Of a stretch of DNA of 64,000 bases, positions 14,181-23,102 are shown in pieces. Where the stretch lies: NCBI RefSeq assembly GCF_024158125.1, contig NZ_JAMZFT010000001.1, positions 558,001-622,000 on the forward strand, given 5' to 3'. The stretch's first letter is position 1, and each line of letters opens with the position of its first letter. The position numbers and the translations under genes were made by a program. The DNA is from Futiania mangrovi (GTDB taxonomy: Bacteria > Pseudomonadota > Alphaproteobacteria > Futianiales > Futianiaceae). A model generated the notes under the pieces. It was not told where the DNA came from and did not search any database. It was given only the letters and a program-made list of their open reading frames with translations.

Positions 14181-15335
14181 ATGGCGCTGGATGCGGAGAC
14201 CTTCAACAGTCTGCTCGACACGATCGAGCGCTTCGTCGCCGAACGCCTGCGGCCCGCGGAAGCCCAGGTCGATGCCGAGGACAAGGTCCCCGACGCCATC
14301 GTCGAGGAGATGAAGGAGCTGGGGCTCTTCGGCCTGACCATCCCGGAGGAGTTCGGGGGGCTCGGCCTCAATTGCTCGGAAGAGGCCCGCGTCGCCGTCG
14401 CGCTGGGGCATACCTCCCCCGCGTTCCGGTCGATCTTCGGCACCAATGTCGGGATCGGCGCGCAGGGCATCGTCATGGACGGCACCGAGGAGCAGAAGCA
14501 GAAGTATCTGCCCGGAATGGCATCGGGGGATATCATCGGCTCCTTCTGCCTGACAGAGCCCGATTCGGGATCGGACGCCGGTGCGCTCAAGACCCGCGCC
14601 GACCGGGACGGCAACGGCTACGTGCTCAACGGCACGAAGCGCTACATCACCAATGCGCTGAGGGCGGACGTGCTGACCGTCATGGCGCGCACGGACCAGG
14701 GCGAGCCGGGGGCGCGCGGCGTCTCCGCCTTCATCGTGGACGCCCACACCGACGGCATCCGCATGGGCAAGCCCGAAAAGAAGATGGGCCAGCGCGGCAC
14801 CTATGTCTCCGACGTGATCTTCGAGGACGTGAAGGTGCCCGCCGACGCGCTGATCGGCGGCAAGGAGGGCCAAGGCTTCAAGACCGCGATGAAGGTGCTC
14901 GACCGCGGGCGGCTCCACATCTCCGGCGTCTGCGTGGGCGTGGCCAAGCGGCTGATCGCGGATTCGCTCGCCTATGCCGCGGAACGCAAGCAGTTCGGCA
15001 AGCCCATCGCCGACTTCCAGCTGATCCAGGCGATGCTGGCGGACAGCGAGACCGAGTGCGCGGCTGCGGAAGCCCTGCTGCACGACGCGGCGCGGCGCAA
15101 GGACGCGGGCGAGCCGATGACGAAGCTCGCCGCCATGTGCAAGTATTACGCTTCCGAGATGGTGGGGCGCGTGGCCGACCGGGCCGTGCAGGTCCACGGC
15201 GGCGCGGGCTATGTCGCCGACTACGGGATCGAGCGGTTCTACCGCGACGTGCGCCTTTTCCGGATCTACGAGGGCACCTCGCAGATCCAGCAGATCATCA
15301 TCGCCCGCGAGATGCTGAGGGAGTTGCGCGGATGA
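14181..15335 (+). CDS. acyl-CoA dehydrogenase
   Basis: A 384-residue FAD-dependent acyl-CoA dehydrogenase, which makes the trans-2-enoyl-CoA and passes electrons to ETF. Landmarks are GLFGLTIPEEFGG at about 48-60, SFCLTEPDSGSDAG at about 121-134, GTKRYITNA, the RKQFGKPI block near 271-278, and QVHGGAGYVADYGIERFYRD in the C-terminal half. The late YEGTSQIQQIIIAR supplies the family's usual active-site glutamate region. The ribosome-binding site AGGAG lies 8 bases before the ATG. It is translationally coupled (ATGA) to an acyl-CoA ligase, suggesting that the ligase product is its substrate. Chain specificity cannot be told. Confidence 0.93.
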   Translation: MALDAETFNSLLDTIERFVAERLRPAEAQVDAEDKVPDAIVEEMKELGLFGLTIPEEFGGLGLNCSEEARVAVALGHTSPAFRSIFGTNVGIGAQGIVMDGTEEQKQKYLPGMASGDIIGSFCLTEPDSGSDAGALKTRADRDGNGYVLNGTKRYITNALRADVLTVMARTDQGEPGARGVSAFIVDAHTDGIRMGKPEKKMGQRGTYVSDVIFEDVKVPADALIGGKEGQGFKTAMKVLDRGRLHISGVCVGVAKRLIADSLAYAAERKQFGKPIADFQLIQAMLADSETECAAAEALLHDAARRKDAGEPMTKLAAMCKYYASEMVGRVADRAVQVHGGAGYVADYGIERFYRDVRLFRIYEGTSQIQQIIIAREMLRELRG

Positions 15336-16918
15336 CAGAGGCCGGGGAGGTGGCGCCGACGCTCGCGCCGCCCGTTCCGCCGGCGCCGCATGGGGCGCCC
15401 GAACTGCCCATCGGCCGGTTCCGCTGGCTCGACGAGCCGGTCCGGCACTGGGCGGGGGTGACGCCGGAGCGGGTGGCGGTCGGCGACGGCCGCCTGAGCC
15501 TCTCATATAGCGCGCTCGACGCCGCCGTCGACCGGATGGCGGAGCGGCTGGCCGAACTGGGCGTCCAGGCTGGCGACCGGGTGACGATCGTGCTCGAGAA
15601 CTCGGTCGCGGGTGCGGTGACGCTTCTGGCCTGCGCGCGGATGCGGGCGTGGGCGGTGCCGCTCAACGCGCGCCTGTCGGACCGGGAGATCGATGCCATT
15701 GCAGACCACTGCGGACCGCGCGTCATGGTCTTCACGGATGCAGCCTCGCACGATGCGCGCCACCAGGCCGACCGGCTGGGCGCGGCCGAGGACGCGGCGT
15801 TCGGCCAGCTCGGCGCGCGCGTCCGGGTGCTGGAGCCCTCTTGGCCCGAGCCCGTCTCCGCCGATCCTGTAGAGCAGGTCGCGGCGCTGATCTACACCTC
15901 CGGCACGACGGGTGCGCCGAAGGGGGTGATGCTGACCCACGACAATCTCGTCTTCGTCGCCGGGCGGTCGTCGGTCACACGCTTCCTCAACCGCGAGGAC
16001 CGGGTCTATGGCGTGCTGCCGATGAGCCATGTGTTCGGCCTCGCCTCGGTGCTGTGCGGCACGCTCTACCAGGGCGCGCGGCTCGACGCCGTGGCGCGCT
16101 TCCAGGCGGAGGAGTGCGCCCGCGCGCTGGCGGAGGACGGCGTGACGATCTACCAGGGCGTACCGCAGATGCACGCGCGCCTCGTCTCGCTCGCCAAGGT
16201 CCGGGGCGCGCCGCTGCCCGCGCCGCGGCTGCGCTACATGTCCTCGGGCGGTGCGCCGCTCGACATCGGGCTGAAGATCGCGATGGAGGCGATGTGGGGC
16301 CAGCCGCTGCACAACGGCTACGGTCTGACCGAGACCTCGCCCACGGTCACGACGACGCCGACGGATGCGCCGGCGCGCGACGCAAGCTCCGGCAAGCTGA
16401 TGCCGGACGTCGAGGTGCGCATCGCCGATCCGGAAACGGGCGCGGCGCTGGCCCCCGGTGCGGTCGGCGAGATCCAGGTGCGCGGGCGCCTGGTGATGAA
16501 GGGCTATTACCGCGATCCGGCGCAGACCGAGGCGGTGATGACGGCGGACGGTTTCTTCCGCTCCGGCGACCTCGGCCGCATGACGGAGGAGGGGGAGCTT
16601 TACGTCGTCGGACGGCTCAAGGAACTCATCATCCGGTCGGGCTTCAACGTCTATCCGCCGGAGGTCGAAGCGGTGCTGACCGGCCACCCGGACGTCGCCA
16701 TCTCGGCGGTCGTGGGCAAGGAAATCGACGGCAACGAGGAGGTGGTGGCCTTCCTCCAGCCGGTGCCGGGACGCACGCTCGACGAGGCGGAACTTCGCGC
16801 CTTCGTGGAGTCGCGGCTCGCGCCCTACAAGCGGCCCTCGCGCTATGTCGTCATGGAGGAATTGCCCGCGACGTCGACGGGCAAGCTTCTGAAGGCGCGG
16901 CTGCGGGAGATCGCCTGA
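15332..16918 (+). CDS. AMP-forming acyl-CoA ligase
   Basis: A 528-residue adenylate-forming acyl-CoA synthetase. Motifs are YTSGTTGAPKGVMLTH at about 189-204, the aromatic loop GYGLTETSP at about 329-337, FRSGDLG at about 409-415, GRLKELIIRSGFNVYPPEVE near 427-446, and TSTGKLLKARL with the catalytic lysine near the C-terminus. The N-terminal 25 residues are alanine- and proline-rich. Its start overlaps the acyl-CoA dehydrogenase stop, so the two enzymes are made together. They likely form the first two steps (activation, then oxidation) of the acid imported by the TAXI/TRAP system encoded next on the other strand. Confidence 0.9.
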   Translation: MTEAGEVAPTLAPPVPPAPHGAPELPIGRFRWLDEPVRHWAGVTPERVAVGDGRLSLSYSALDAAVDRMAERLAELGVQAGDRVTIVLENSVAGAVTLLACARMRAWAVPLNARLSDREIDAIADHCGPRVMVFTDAASHDARHQADRLGAAEDAAFGQLGARVRVLEPSWPEPVSADPVEQVAALIYTSGTTGAPKGVMLTHDNLVFVAGRSSVTRFLNREDRVYGVLPMSHVFGLASVLCGTLYQGARLDAVARFQAEECARALAEDGVTIYQGVPQMHARLVSLAKVRGAPLPAPRLRYMSSGGAPLDIGLKIAMEAMWGQPLHNGYGLTETSPTVTTTPTDAPARDASSGKLMPDVEVRIADPETGAALAPGAVGEIQVRGRLVMKGYYRDPAQTEAVMTADGFFRSGDLGRMTEEGELYVVGRLKELIIRSGFNVYPPEVEAVLTGHPDVAISAVVGKEIDGNEEVVAFLQPVPGRTLDEAELRAFVESRLAPYKRPSRYVVMEELPATSTGKLLKARLREIA

Positions 16919-16940
16919 GCGGCCCCCCGCCGTTGCGGTC

Positions 16941-18950
16941 TCAGGCGGCAGCGAGGCTCGCCTGCCGCCGCGCCCGGGCGAACAACGCGGCGGGCGCCGC
17001 GAGCAGCACGCCGATCCCCGACATGGTGAAGTGGCCGAGCCCGAACACCACCCCGTTCGGCACGATGAAGGCGATGCCCGCGACGAACAGCAGAAGGCGC
17101 AGCGCGAGCGCGAGCGGGCTGCCGCCAATCGAGCCGAAGCCCGCGAGATAGCCCTGCAGCGACGAGCCCAGGAACCACACGCCGACGAGCGCCGTGGCGA
17201 TGTTGAGGGTCACGTTGATTGCGCCGCCCTCGCCGATCAGGGCCGGGTTCAGCACGAAGAAGAAGGGCACGATGTAGATGACGGAGCCGAGGCGCATCGC
17301 CTCGAACCCGGCGCCCATCGCGCTCGTCCGGGCGAGCGTCGCGGCCGCGAACGCCCCCAGCGCCACCGGCGGCGTGATGAAGGACACCATGCCCCAGTAG
17401 AGGATGAAGAGGTGCACGGCCAGCTCGTTCAAGCCCGCCTGCACGAGCGCGGGCGCGAGCACCACGGCAAGGAAGATGTAGCAGGCCGTCACCGTCATCC
17501 CCATGCCGAAGATGAAGCTGGTGATCGCCCCCATCAGCAGCAGCATGAAGACGGAGCCGCCGGCGAGGAACACGAGGTCGTTGACGAGCGTGCCGGCAAG
17601 GCCCGTCGCGGAGAACGCGCCCACCACGAGACCGATGCCAAGGAGCACGGCCACAAGCTCCGCCAGCGCCTTGCCGATGGCGAATGCGAGGTTGAAAAAG
17701 CCCGAAAGCGACAGCCGGTGCGTCTTCGAGAACTGGTTGATCACCAGCAGCAGCGCGGTCGCGTAGAAAGGGGCCCACGTCTCCTGCCTCAGCACCATCA
17801 GGAACACGATCAGCAGGCCGAAGACGAAAAGATAGAACCAGCCCGAGCGCATCGTCTCGCGCATCGAGGGCAGCTCCTCGCGCGGCATGCCCTTGAGCCC
17901 GCGCCGGGCGGCATAGGCGTCGATCTGCACGAACAGGCCGAAATAATAAAGGACCGACGGGATCGCCGCAGCGAGCGCGATGTGGATGTAGGGGATGCCC
18001 AGGAACGACGCCATGATGAAGGCCGTCGTGCCCATGACAGGCGGCATCAGCACGCCGCCGGTCGACGCGCACGCCTCCGTCCCCGCGGCGTAGCGCGCCG
18101 GGAAACCCGACTTCTTCATGGCCGGGATGGAGACCGCGCCCGTGGTCAGAACGTTGGAGATCACGCTGCCCGACATCGATCCCATGAAGCCGCTGGCGAA
18201 GATCGCGACCTTTGCCGCGCCGCCGCGCAGATGGCCGACCATGGCGAGCGCCAGATTGTTGAAGAAGGCGCCGCCGCCCGTCATCTGTAGCGCGGCGCCG
18301 AAGACGATGAAGCCGATGACCAGCGTGCCGAAGGCGCGCATCGGGATGCCGAAGGAGCTTTCGCTCGAGATCATGTGGAAGGGAATCGCGTCCCAGAAGG
18401 GCAGCGGATAGCCCGAGACCGGTCCCGGCACCATGTCGGCAAACGTCGGGTAAAGGCCGAAGAACAGCACGACGAGGAAGATGACCGTGCCGCCCGCGCG
18501 CCGTGCCGCCTCCAGAACCAGGACCCAGAGAGCAACCGAGAGATAGCGCGCATCGTCGGGGGCTGCATACTCCCACCCCTCGGTCAGGCTCTGGTCCGAG
18601 GTCCACGCGAACCAGAAGGCCACGGCAAGCGAGACCGCCGACAACAGCACGTCGTACCAGGGGACCCGGTCGCTCTCCGTCGCGAAGGGTGGGAAAACGA
18701 GGAAGGTGATTGCGAGAAACGCACCCGCCAGGAGGTAGAGATAGGCCCCCTCGAGCACGACCAGGCCGAACAGCTGCAGGTTGAAGAGCTGGTTGACCGA
18801 GATCAGAAGCGCCGCCAGCGTCAGGACGACCACCACGGCCTTGAACGGGCCGGACAGTGCGCGCGTGCGCACGCCGTCGGCGATCTGTTTGGGCGGCACG
18901 CTGCCCTCCTGCGAGGACGGACCGGCTGTCTGGTCGTTGGCGTTCGGCAT
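16941..18950 (-). CDS. TRAP transporter fused 4TM/12TM permease (TAXI type)
   Basis: A 669-residue inner-membrane permease in which the small (DctQ-like, 4TM) and large (DctM-like, 12TM) TRAP subunits are fused, as is usual for TAXI systems. Many hydrophobic segments are visible. The large-subunit core contains GFMGSMSGSVISNVLTTG and CASTGGVLMPPVMGTTAFIM, both typical of DctM-like proteins, and a later FGMGMTVTACY repeat of the same fold. It imports organic acids using a sodium or proton gradient. ATG 18950 was chosen; upstream in-frame codons begin only with TTG. The partner binding protein is encoded just upstream in the same operon, separated by a hairpin. Confidence 0.92.
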   Translation of the reverse strand: MPNANDQTAGPSSQEGSVPPKQIADGVRTRALSGPFKAVVVVLTLAALLISVNQLFNLQLFGLVVLEGAYLYLLAGAFLAITFLVFPPFATESDRVPWYDVLLSAVSLAVAFWFAWTSDQSLTEGWEYAAPDDARYLSVALWVLVLEAARRAGGTVIFLVVLFFGLYPTFADMVPGPVSGYPLPFWDAIPFHMISSESSFGIPMRAFGTLVIGFIVFGAALQMTGGGAFFNNLALAMVGHLRGGAAKVAIFASGFMGSMSGSVISNVLTTGAVSIPAMKKSGFPARYAAGTEACASTGGVLMPPVMGTTAFIMASFLGIPYIHIALAAAIPSVLYYFGLFVQIDAYAARRGLKGMPREELPSMRETMRSGWFYLFVFGLLIVFLMVLRQETWAPFYATALLLVINQFSKTHRLSLSGFFNLAFAIGKALAELVAVLLGIGLVVGAFSATGLAGTLVNDLVFLAGGSVFMLLLMGAITSFIFGMGMTVTACYIFLAVVLAPALVQAGLNELAVHLFILYWGMVSFITPPVALGAFAAATLARTSAMGAGFEAMRLGSVIYIVPFFFVLNPALIGEGGAINVTLNIATALVGVWFLGSSLQGYLAGFGSIGGSPLALALRLLLFVAGIAFIVPNGVVFGLGHFTMSGIGVLLAAPAALFARARRQASLAAA

Positions 18951-19025
18951 GGCAAACTCGGCAGGCTGAAGCGCACGGGGGCAGCGAACGGGGCGGCCGG
19001 TCGCACGCAAGGGTCCGGATCGAAA

Positions 19026-19051
19026 GAGGGGCGGCCTTGCAACCGCCCCTC
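19026..19051 (-). promoter_or_regulatory. hairpin between TAXI binding protein and permease genes
   Basis: A perfect 9-bp stem, GAGGGGCGG (19026-19034) with CCGCCCCTC (19043-19051), 8-base loop, in the 151-base gap inside the transporter operon. On the minus strand it is followed by TTTCG only. Such hairpins after binding-protein genes often protect the upstream mRNA and lower permease expression. Confidence 0.5.
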
Positions 19052-19101
19052 ATGGGTTCACCGAAGGACGCCGTCTCAGGACGTCTGGTTCGTGAGCGCG
19101 A

Positions 19102-20250
19102 TCAGAAGACCGGGTCGAAGCCCGCGGCCTCGAGCGCCATGCGGCGCTTCTGGACCCAAGTTTCTTCCCACTTGTCGTCGGCGACATCGAGAGTGAGCGC
19201 CTCCTGCCATGCCTGTGCCAGCACGCGCTGACGCTCGAGCAGGCGGTCGTTGTGGGCCTGCGCCTCGTCGTTCCAGACGCCCTTCTCCTTGAAGTAGCGG
19301 ATCGCGCCGTCGTGATAGGGCACGGCCCACTTGAAGTTCTGCCGCTCCAGCGCCCAGCCGCCGATGCCCGGCGCCTTTCCGTCGTACTGCGGGAACAGCT
19401 CCACCATCGCCTTCGTCATGTTGTAGGCGAGGTCGCCGTCCTGGCTCTCGTAAGCGGTCAGCACCGGATAGGGATAGGCGCCGCCCTCATATGGATTCTC
19501 TTTGGACATGCCCGCGCCGACGGTCGCCATGTTCGGCTGGAAGAACGGGGCGATGGCCCGCATGCGCGCCCAGCCCTCGGTATCTTCGTGCGGCAGCGGC
19601 GGCCAGACGATGCCGCGCGGGCTCGCCTCGAGTTCGTAGACCTTGCCGGAGTTCGTGGCGGCGAACGCCGCGTCCGCCTGGCCGTTGATGATGGCGTTCC
19701 AGGAATCGCCGAAGCCGCCGAACTCGACCTTGATCACGTCGTCCCAGGTCAGGCCCGCAAAGGCGAGATAGGCGGTCACGTTCACGTTGAGCGCCGGCGC
19801 GCCGCGCACCCATGCGACGCGCTTGCCCTTCAGATCGGCATAGGTCTTGACGCCGATGTCGCCCGCGACACCCACCGCGAGGTTGATGTTGCCGTTGTTG
19901 GCCAGCAGGACGCGGATCGCCTGCGGTCCCCAACGCTTCTCGCCGAACTCGAACACGCCCTCCTGCGCCATGAAGCTCGCGCCGACACCGGTCGCGGAGA
20001 ACTGGACCCGTCCCTGGCGCAGCGGCTCGTTGCGCGAGACGTCGTTCTTGCCGGGCAGGACGCGCAGGTCGACCCCCAGTTCGTTCTTCAACGCACCGCC
20101 GATCGCCACGGCCTGGTTGTAGCCCGCAGAGCCCGTGTCGTAGGCGGTCCAGGCGATCTGGCCCGGAAGCTTGATGTCCTGGGCCGAAGCGGACCCGAGA
20201 GCCATTGCGCAGGCGGCCGCGATGGACGCCGCATATACGTGAAGACGCAT
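19102..20250 (-). CDS. TAXI-family periplasmic solute-binding protein
   Basis: A 382-residue secreted binding protein of the TRAP-associated TAXI family. Residues 1-24 form a signal peptide ending ASA|Q. The mature start (IAWTAYDTGSAGYNQAVAIG) carries the family's T-x-GT/SAGY-like ligand-loop pattern, and the RVAWVRGAPALNVNVTAYLAFAGLTWDDV stretch, read in pieces, is typical. The start ATG 20250 has a strong AGGGAGGT 8 bases upstream; seven extra upstream codons are untranslated. TAXI proteins bind organic acids such as glutamate or 2-oxoglutarate, but the ligand here is unknown. It is divergent from the ThDP enzyme gene, with a palindromic operator between them. Confidence 0.9.
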   Translation of the reverse strand: MRLHVYAASIAAACAMALGSASAQDIKLPGQIAWTAYDTGSAGYNQAVAIGGALKNELGVDLRVLPGKNDVSRNEPLRQGRVQFSATGVGASFMAQEGVFEFGEKRWGPQAIRVLLANNGNINLAVGVAGDIGVKTYADLKGKRVAWVRGAPALNVNVTAYLAFAGLTWDDVIKVEFGGFGDSWNAIINGQADAAFAATNSGKVYELEASPRGIVWPPLPHEDTEGWARMRAIAPFFQPNMATVGAGMSKENPYEGGAYPYPVLTAYESQDGDLAYNMTKAMVELFPQYDGKAPGIGGWALERQNFKWAVPYHDGAIRYFKEKGVWNDEAQAHNDRLLERQRVLAQAWQEALTLDVADDKWEETWVQKRRMALEAAGFDPVF

Positions 20251-20299
20251 GTGTTCAGACCTCCCTGTCATGCAGAACAGCTTCTTGAACGGTCCGTCT

Positions 20300-20318
20300 T
20301 GCGGAACGCTGTTTCGCA
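20300..20318. promoter_or_regulatory. IclR-like operator (site B)
   Basis: TGCGGAAC-GCT-GTTTCGCA is a 19-bp palindrome with one mismatch, lying 49 bases from the TAXI gene start and 85 bases from the ThDP enzyme start. It has the same arms and N3 spacing as sites at 14117-14135 and 23103-23121. It would couple uptake and catabolism to one regulator, most likely the IclR-type protein at 13157-13972. Confidence 0.55.
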
Positions 20319-20403
20319 GATCAGGCTAAGCCGAAACCGGCGGCCACGACAAGGGCGCGGTCGCCGCACCGTGACAAAGAATCGAACCGAGGAGTTTTCG
20401 CCC

Positions 20404-22065
20404 ATGGCCTCCACCGCTGCCGCGCGGCTCGTCGAAGCGCTCCGCGCCCATGGCGTCGACCGTGTGTTCTGCGTTCCCGGCGAGAGCTATCTCGCGCTGC
20501 TCGACGCGCTGCATGATGCCGACGACATCGACGTGGTGGTCACGCGCCACGAATCGGGAGCGGGCTTCATGGCGCTCGCCGACGCCAAGCTGACGGGGCG
20601 GCCGGGCGTCGCGGCGGTGAGCAGGGGACCGGGGGCGACGAATGCCTCCATCGCGGTGCACCTGGCCGAGCAGGATGCAGCGCCGCTCGTCCTGCTGGTC
20701 GGGCAGGTCGCCCGGCACGAGCGCGGGCGGGGCGCGTTCCAGGAGGTCGACTACGGCAAGACCTTCTCCGACATGGCCAAGGGCGTGTGGGAGGTGCACG
20801 ACGCAGAACGCCTGCCGGAGGTGGTCGCGCGCGCCTTCCACGTCGCCATGTCCGGCACGCCTGGCCCGGTGCTGATCGTGCTGCCCGAGGACATGCTGGA
20901 GGACGCCTGCGCAGCAGACGTCGTACCGCCCCTGCCGGTGGCCGCGGGTGGCCCGTCGCAGGAGGACGTGGCGCGCGTCGCGGCGCTGCTCGAAAAGGCA
21001 GAGCGCCCGCTGATCGTCGCGGGCGGCGCGCTCGACAGCGAACGGGGGCGCGCCGCACTTGCGCGTGCCGCGGCGCACCATGGGATCCCGGTCGCGCTGA
21101 GCTTCAAGCGGCAGGATATCTTCGACAATGCCTCGCCGCTCTATGCCGGGTACCTCGGCTTCAAGATCCCGAAGCCGCTCGTCGAAACGCTGTCGCAGGC
21201 GGACCTGATCCTCGCCATCGGCACGCGGCTGACCGACACGGCGACGCAGGGCTACACGCTGCCCACCGCGCCGGTTCCGCGGCAGCCGCTCGTCCACGTC
21301 TACCCGGACGCGGGCCAGATCGGGCGCGTCTTCCGCACCGACGTGGGGCTGGCGGCGGACCCGGCGGCGCTGCTGGAGGCGCTGGCGAGCCTCAACGCGA
21401 CGCGGGCGGGCGACCGCACGGCATGGGCGGAAAAGACCCACGCCGCCGCGCTGGGTGCGGCCTTCGCGCCGCGCGATCTGCCCCGTGGCGTCGACTTCGG
21501 CCGCGTCGTGCAGGCACTGCGCGCCAGGGCCGACCGGGATGCGACGATCATCACGGATTCGGGGAATTTCTCCAGCTGGGTGCACAAGCTGTGGGGCTGG
21601 GACGGAACGACGCGGGCCATCGGCTCGGTCGGGGGCGCGATGGGCCTCGCCATGCCCGGCGCGGTCGCGGCGGCGCTGCGCGATCCGGGCCGGCAGGCGC
21701 TGACTTTCATCGGCGACGGCGGCGCGCTGATGACCGGGAACGAGCTTGCGACCGCGTGCGCGCGCAACCTGCCGGTCAAGGTCTTCATCCTCAATAACGG
21801 GACCTACGGCACGATCCGCCTGCACCAGGAAAAGGCCTATCCGGGACGGGTCGTGGGCACGGACCTCGTCAATCCCGATTTCGCGGCATGGGCGCGCGCC
21901 TTCGGGGCGGACGGGCTGACCGTCGCGGCGCCCTCGGATGTGGAGGGCGTCGTCGCGCAGGCGCTGGCCGCCAAGGGGCCGGTCGTCGTGGACGTGAGGT
22001 CGGATGCGGAACTGCTGTCGGCCTTCGCCACCGTCAGCGGGCTGCGCGCGGCTGCGGGGGCGTAA
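20404..22065 (+). CDS. ThDP-dependent enzyme (acetolactate synthase-like)
   Basis: A 553-residue three-domain ThDP enzyme of the acetolactate synthase/benzoylformate decarboxylase superfamily. The catalytic glutamate is Glu50 in TRHESGAGF. The cofactor motif runs GDGGALMTGNE (about 437-447) to NNGTYG. The central domain carries GGALDS and GTRLTD. Nothing marks it as the true IlvB: there is no ilvN-like gene. Family members decarboxylate or carboligate 2-oxo acids or cleave acyloins and 2-hydroxyacyl-CoA. It is divergent from the TAXI binding protein and shares its operator, so it probably acts on the imported compound or a product of it. Confidence 0.87.
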   Translation: MASTAAARLVEALRAHGVDRVFCVPGESYLALLDALHDADDIDVVVTRHESGAGFMALADAKLTGRPGVAAVSRGPGATNASIAVHLAEQDAAPLVLLVGQVARHERGRGAFQEVDYGKTFSDMAKGVWEVHDAERLPEVVARAFHVAMSGTPGPVLIVLPEDMLEDACAADVVPPLPVAAGGPSQEDVARVAALLEKAERPLIVAGGALDSERGRAALARAAAHHGIPVALSFKRQDIFDNASPLYAGYLGFKIPKPLVETLSQADLILAIGTRLTDTATQGYTLPTAPVPRQPLVHVYPDAGQIGRVFRTDVGLAADPAALLEALASLNATRAGDRTAWAEKTHAAALGAAFAPRDLPRGVDFGRVVQALRARADRDATIITDSGNFSSWVHKLWGWDGTTRAIGSVGGAMGLAMPGAVAAALRDPGRQALTFIGDGGALMTGNELATACARNLPVKVFILNNGTYGTIRLHQEKAYPGRVVGTDLVNPDFAAWARAFGADGLTVAAPSDVEGVVAQALAAKGPVVVDVRSDAELLSAFATVSGLRAAAGA

Positions 22066-22087
22066 AGCGCGGATTTAACCGACATGT

Positions 22088-22259
22088 CCGTCGTCCCCGG
22101 CCCCGTGCTGGGGACCCATGCCCGGGGCGGTGGCTGAGTGAGGGAGGCGTTTGCTGCCGGTTTCGCGTCACATGCGAGCGTCGGCGATAATGGATCCCCG
22201 GCACGGGGGCCGGGGATGACGATTGAATATAAGGGCGGGGTAGTGCCGGGGATGACGGG
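22088..22259. repeat. REP-like palindromic intergenic element
   Basis: An imperfect inverted repeat of about 31 bases: the left arm 22089-22119 (core TCCCCGGCCCCGTGCTGGGG) pairs with 22191-22221 (core GATCCCCGGCACGGGGGCC). About 70 bases lie between the arms. A partial third copy, GTGCCGGGGATGACGGG, follows at 22243-22259, and GATGACGGG recurs near 22277. Elements with this GTCATCCCCGG...CCGGGGATCC pattern are scattered between genes in many alphaproteobacteria. It lies between two converging genes and may also end transcription. Confidence 0.65.
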
Positions 22260-22294
22260 AGAAGAGGCAGGCCCGCCGATGACGGGAGGGGGCG

Positions 22295-23077
22295 CTACTC
22301 CCCCTTGAACTCCGGCCGGCGCTTGTCGAAGAAGGCCTGCATCCCCTCGCGCTTGTCCTGGGAGGAGAAGACGACCTGGAAGGACTTGCGCTCCAGCGTG
22401 AGCGCGGCCTCGAGGCTCGCGTCCTGGCCGAGCACGATGGCCTCCTTGATGGCCTGTGCGGCGAGCGGGGGCATGCGGGCGATGTCGCGCGCGGTCTTGA
22501 GCGCGGTCTCCAGCACCTCGGCGTCCGGCACGACCTGGCTGACGAGCCCCATCTGCAACGCTTCCGCCGCACCGATGGGCCGCCCGGTGAGGCAGAGACG
22601 CATCGCCTGGAACTTGCCGATGGCGCGGGTGAGGCGCTGCGTGCCGCCCGCACCCGGAATGATGCCCACGCGAATCTCCGGCTGGCCGAGCTGCGCACCT
22701 TCGCCCGCGATCAGGATGTCGCAGCACATGGCAAGCTCCAGCCCCCCGCCCAGCGCATAGCCGCTGATCGCCGCGATCACGGGTTGCGGCGCGCGGGAGA
22801 CCGCCTGGAAGTAGCGTTCGGAGCGGCGCTTCAGGACCTCGATCGCGGTGGCGTCGATGAACTCCTTGAGGTCGGCGCCGGCGGCAAACGCCTGATCGTC
22901 GCCGGTCAGCACGATGGCGCGCACGCTCTCGTCGTCGTGCAGGTCGAGGAAGGCGGCGGCCAGCGCCTTGCGCGTAGCCATGTTGAGCGCGTTGCGCGCC
23001 TCCGGCCGGTTGATGCGGACGAGGGCCACACCCTCCTCCGGCCGCTCCACGAGAACCAGTTGCTTGTCGGTTGCCAT
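22295..23077 (-). CDS. enoyl-CoA hydratase (crotonase family)
   Basis: A 260-residue crotonase-fold protein that hydrates trans-2-enoyl-CoA to (S)-3-hydroxyacyl-CoA. Oxyanion-hole segments are FAAGADLKEF (about 63-72) and ALGGGLELAMCCD. Both catalytic glutamates are present, in GGGLELAM and in QPEIRVGIIPGAGGTQRL. I prefer ATG 23077, seven bases after GGGAGG; the ATG six bases upstream is too close to the ribosome-binding site. It is divergent from the thiolase operon, with a perfect CGAAACG-T-CGTTTCG palindrome between. It would complete a beta-oxidation set with the neighbouring dehydrogenases and thiolase. Confidence 0.9.
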   Translation of the reverse strand: MATDKQLVLVERPEEGVALVRINRPEARNALNMATRKALAAAFLDLHDDESVRAIVLTGDDQAFAAGADLKEFIDATAIEVLKRRSERYFQAVSRAPQPVIAAISGYALGGGLELAMCCDILIAGEGAQLGQPEIRVGIIPGAGGTQRLTRAIGKFQAMRLCLTGRPIGAAEALQMGLVSQVVPDAEVLETALKTARDIARMPPLAAQAIKEAIVLGQDASLEAALTLERKSFQVVFSSQDKREGMQAFFDKRRPEFKGE

Positions 23078-23102
23078 CGCCATTCCTCCCGTTATTCTGC
23101 AC

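Noticed and set aside
20404-22065. Naming the ThDP enzyme ilvB (biosynthetic acetolactate synthase)
   Set aside because: No small-subunit gene follows and the gene sits in a catabolic, transporter-linked block; only the superfamily is supported.
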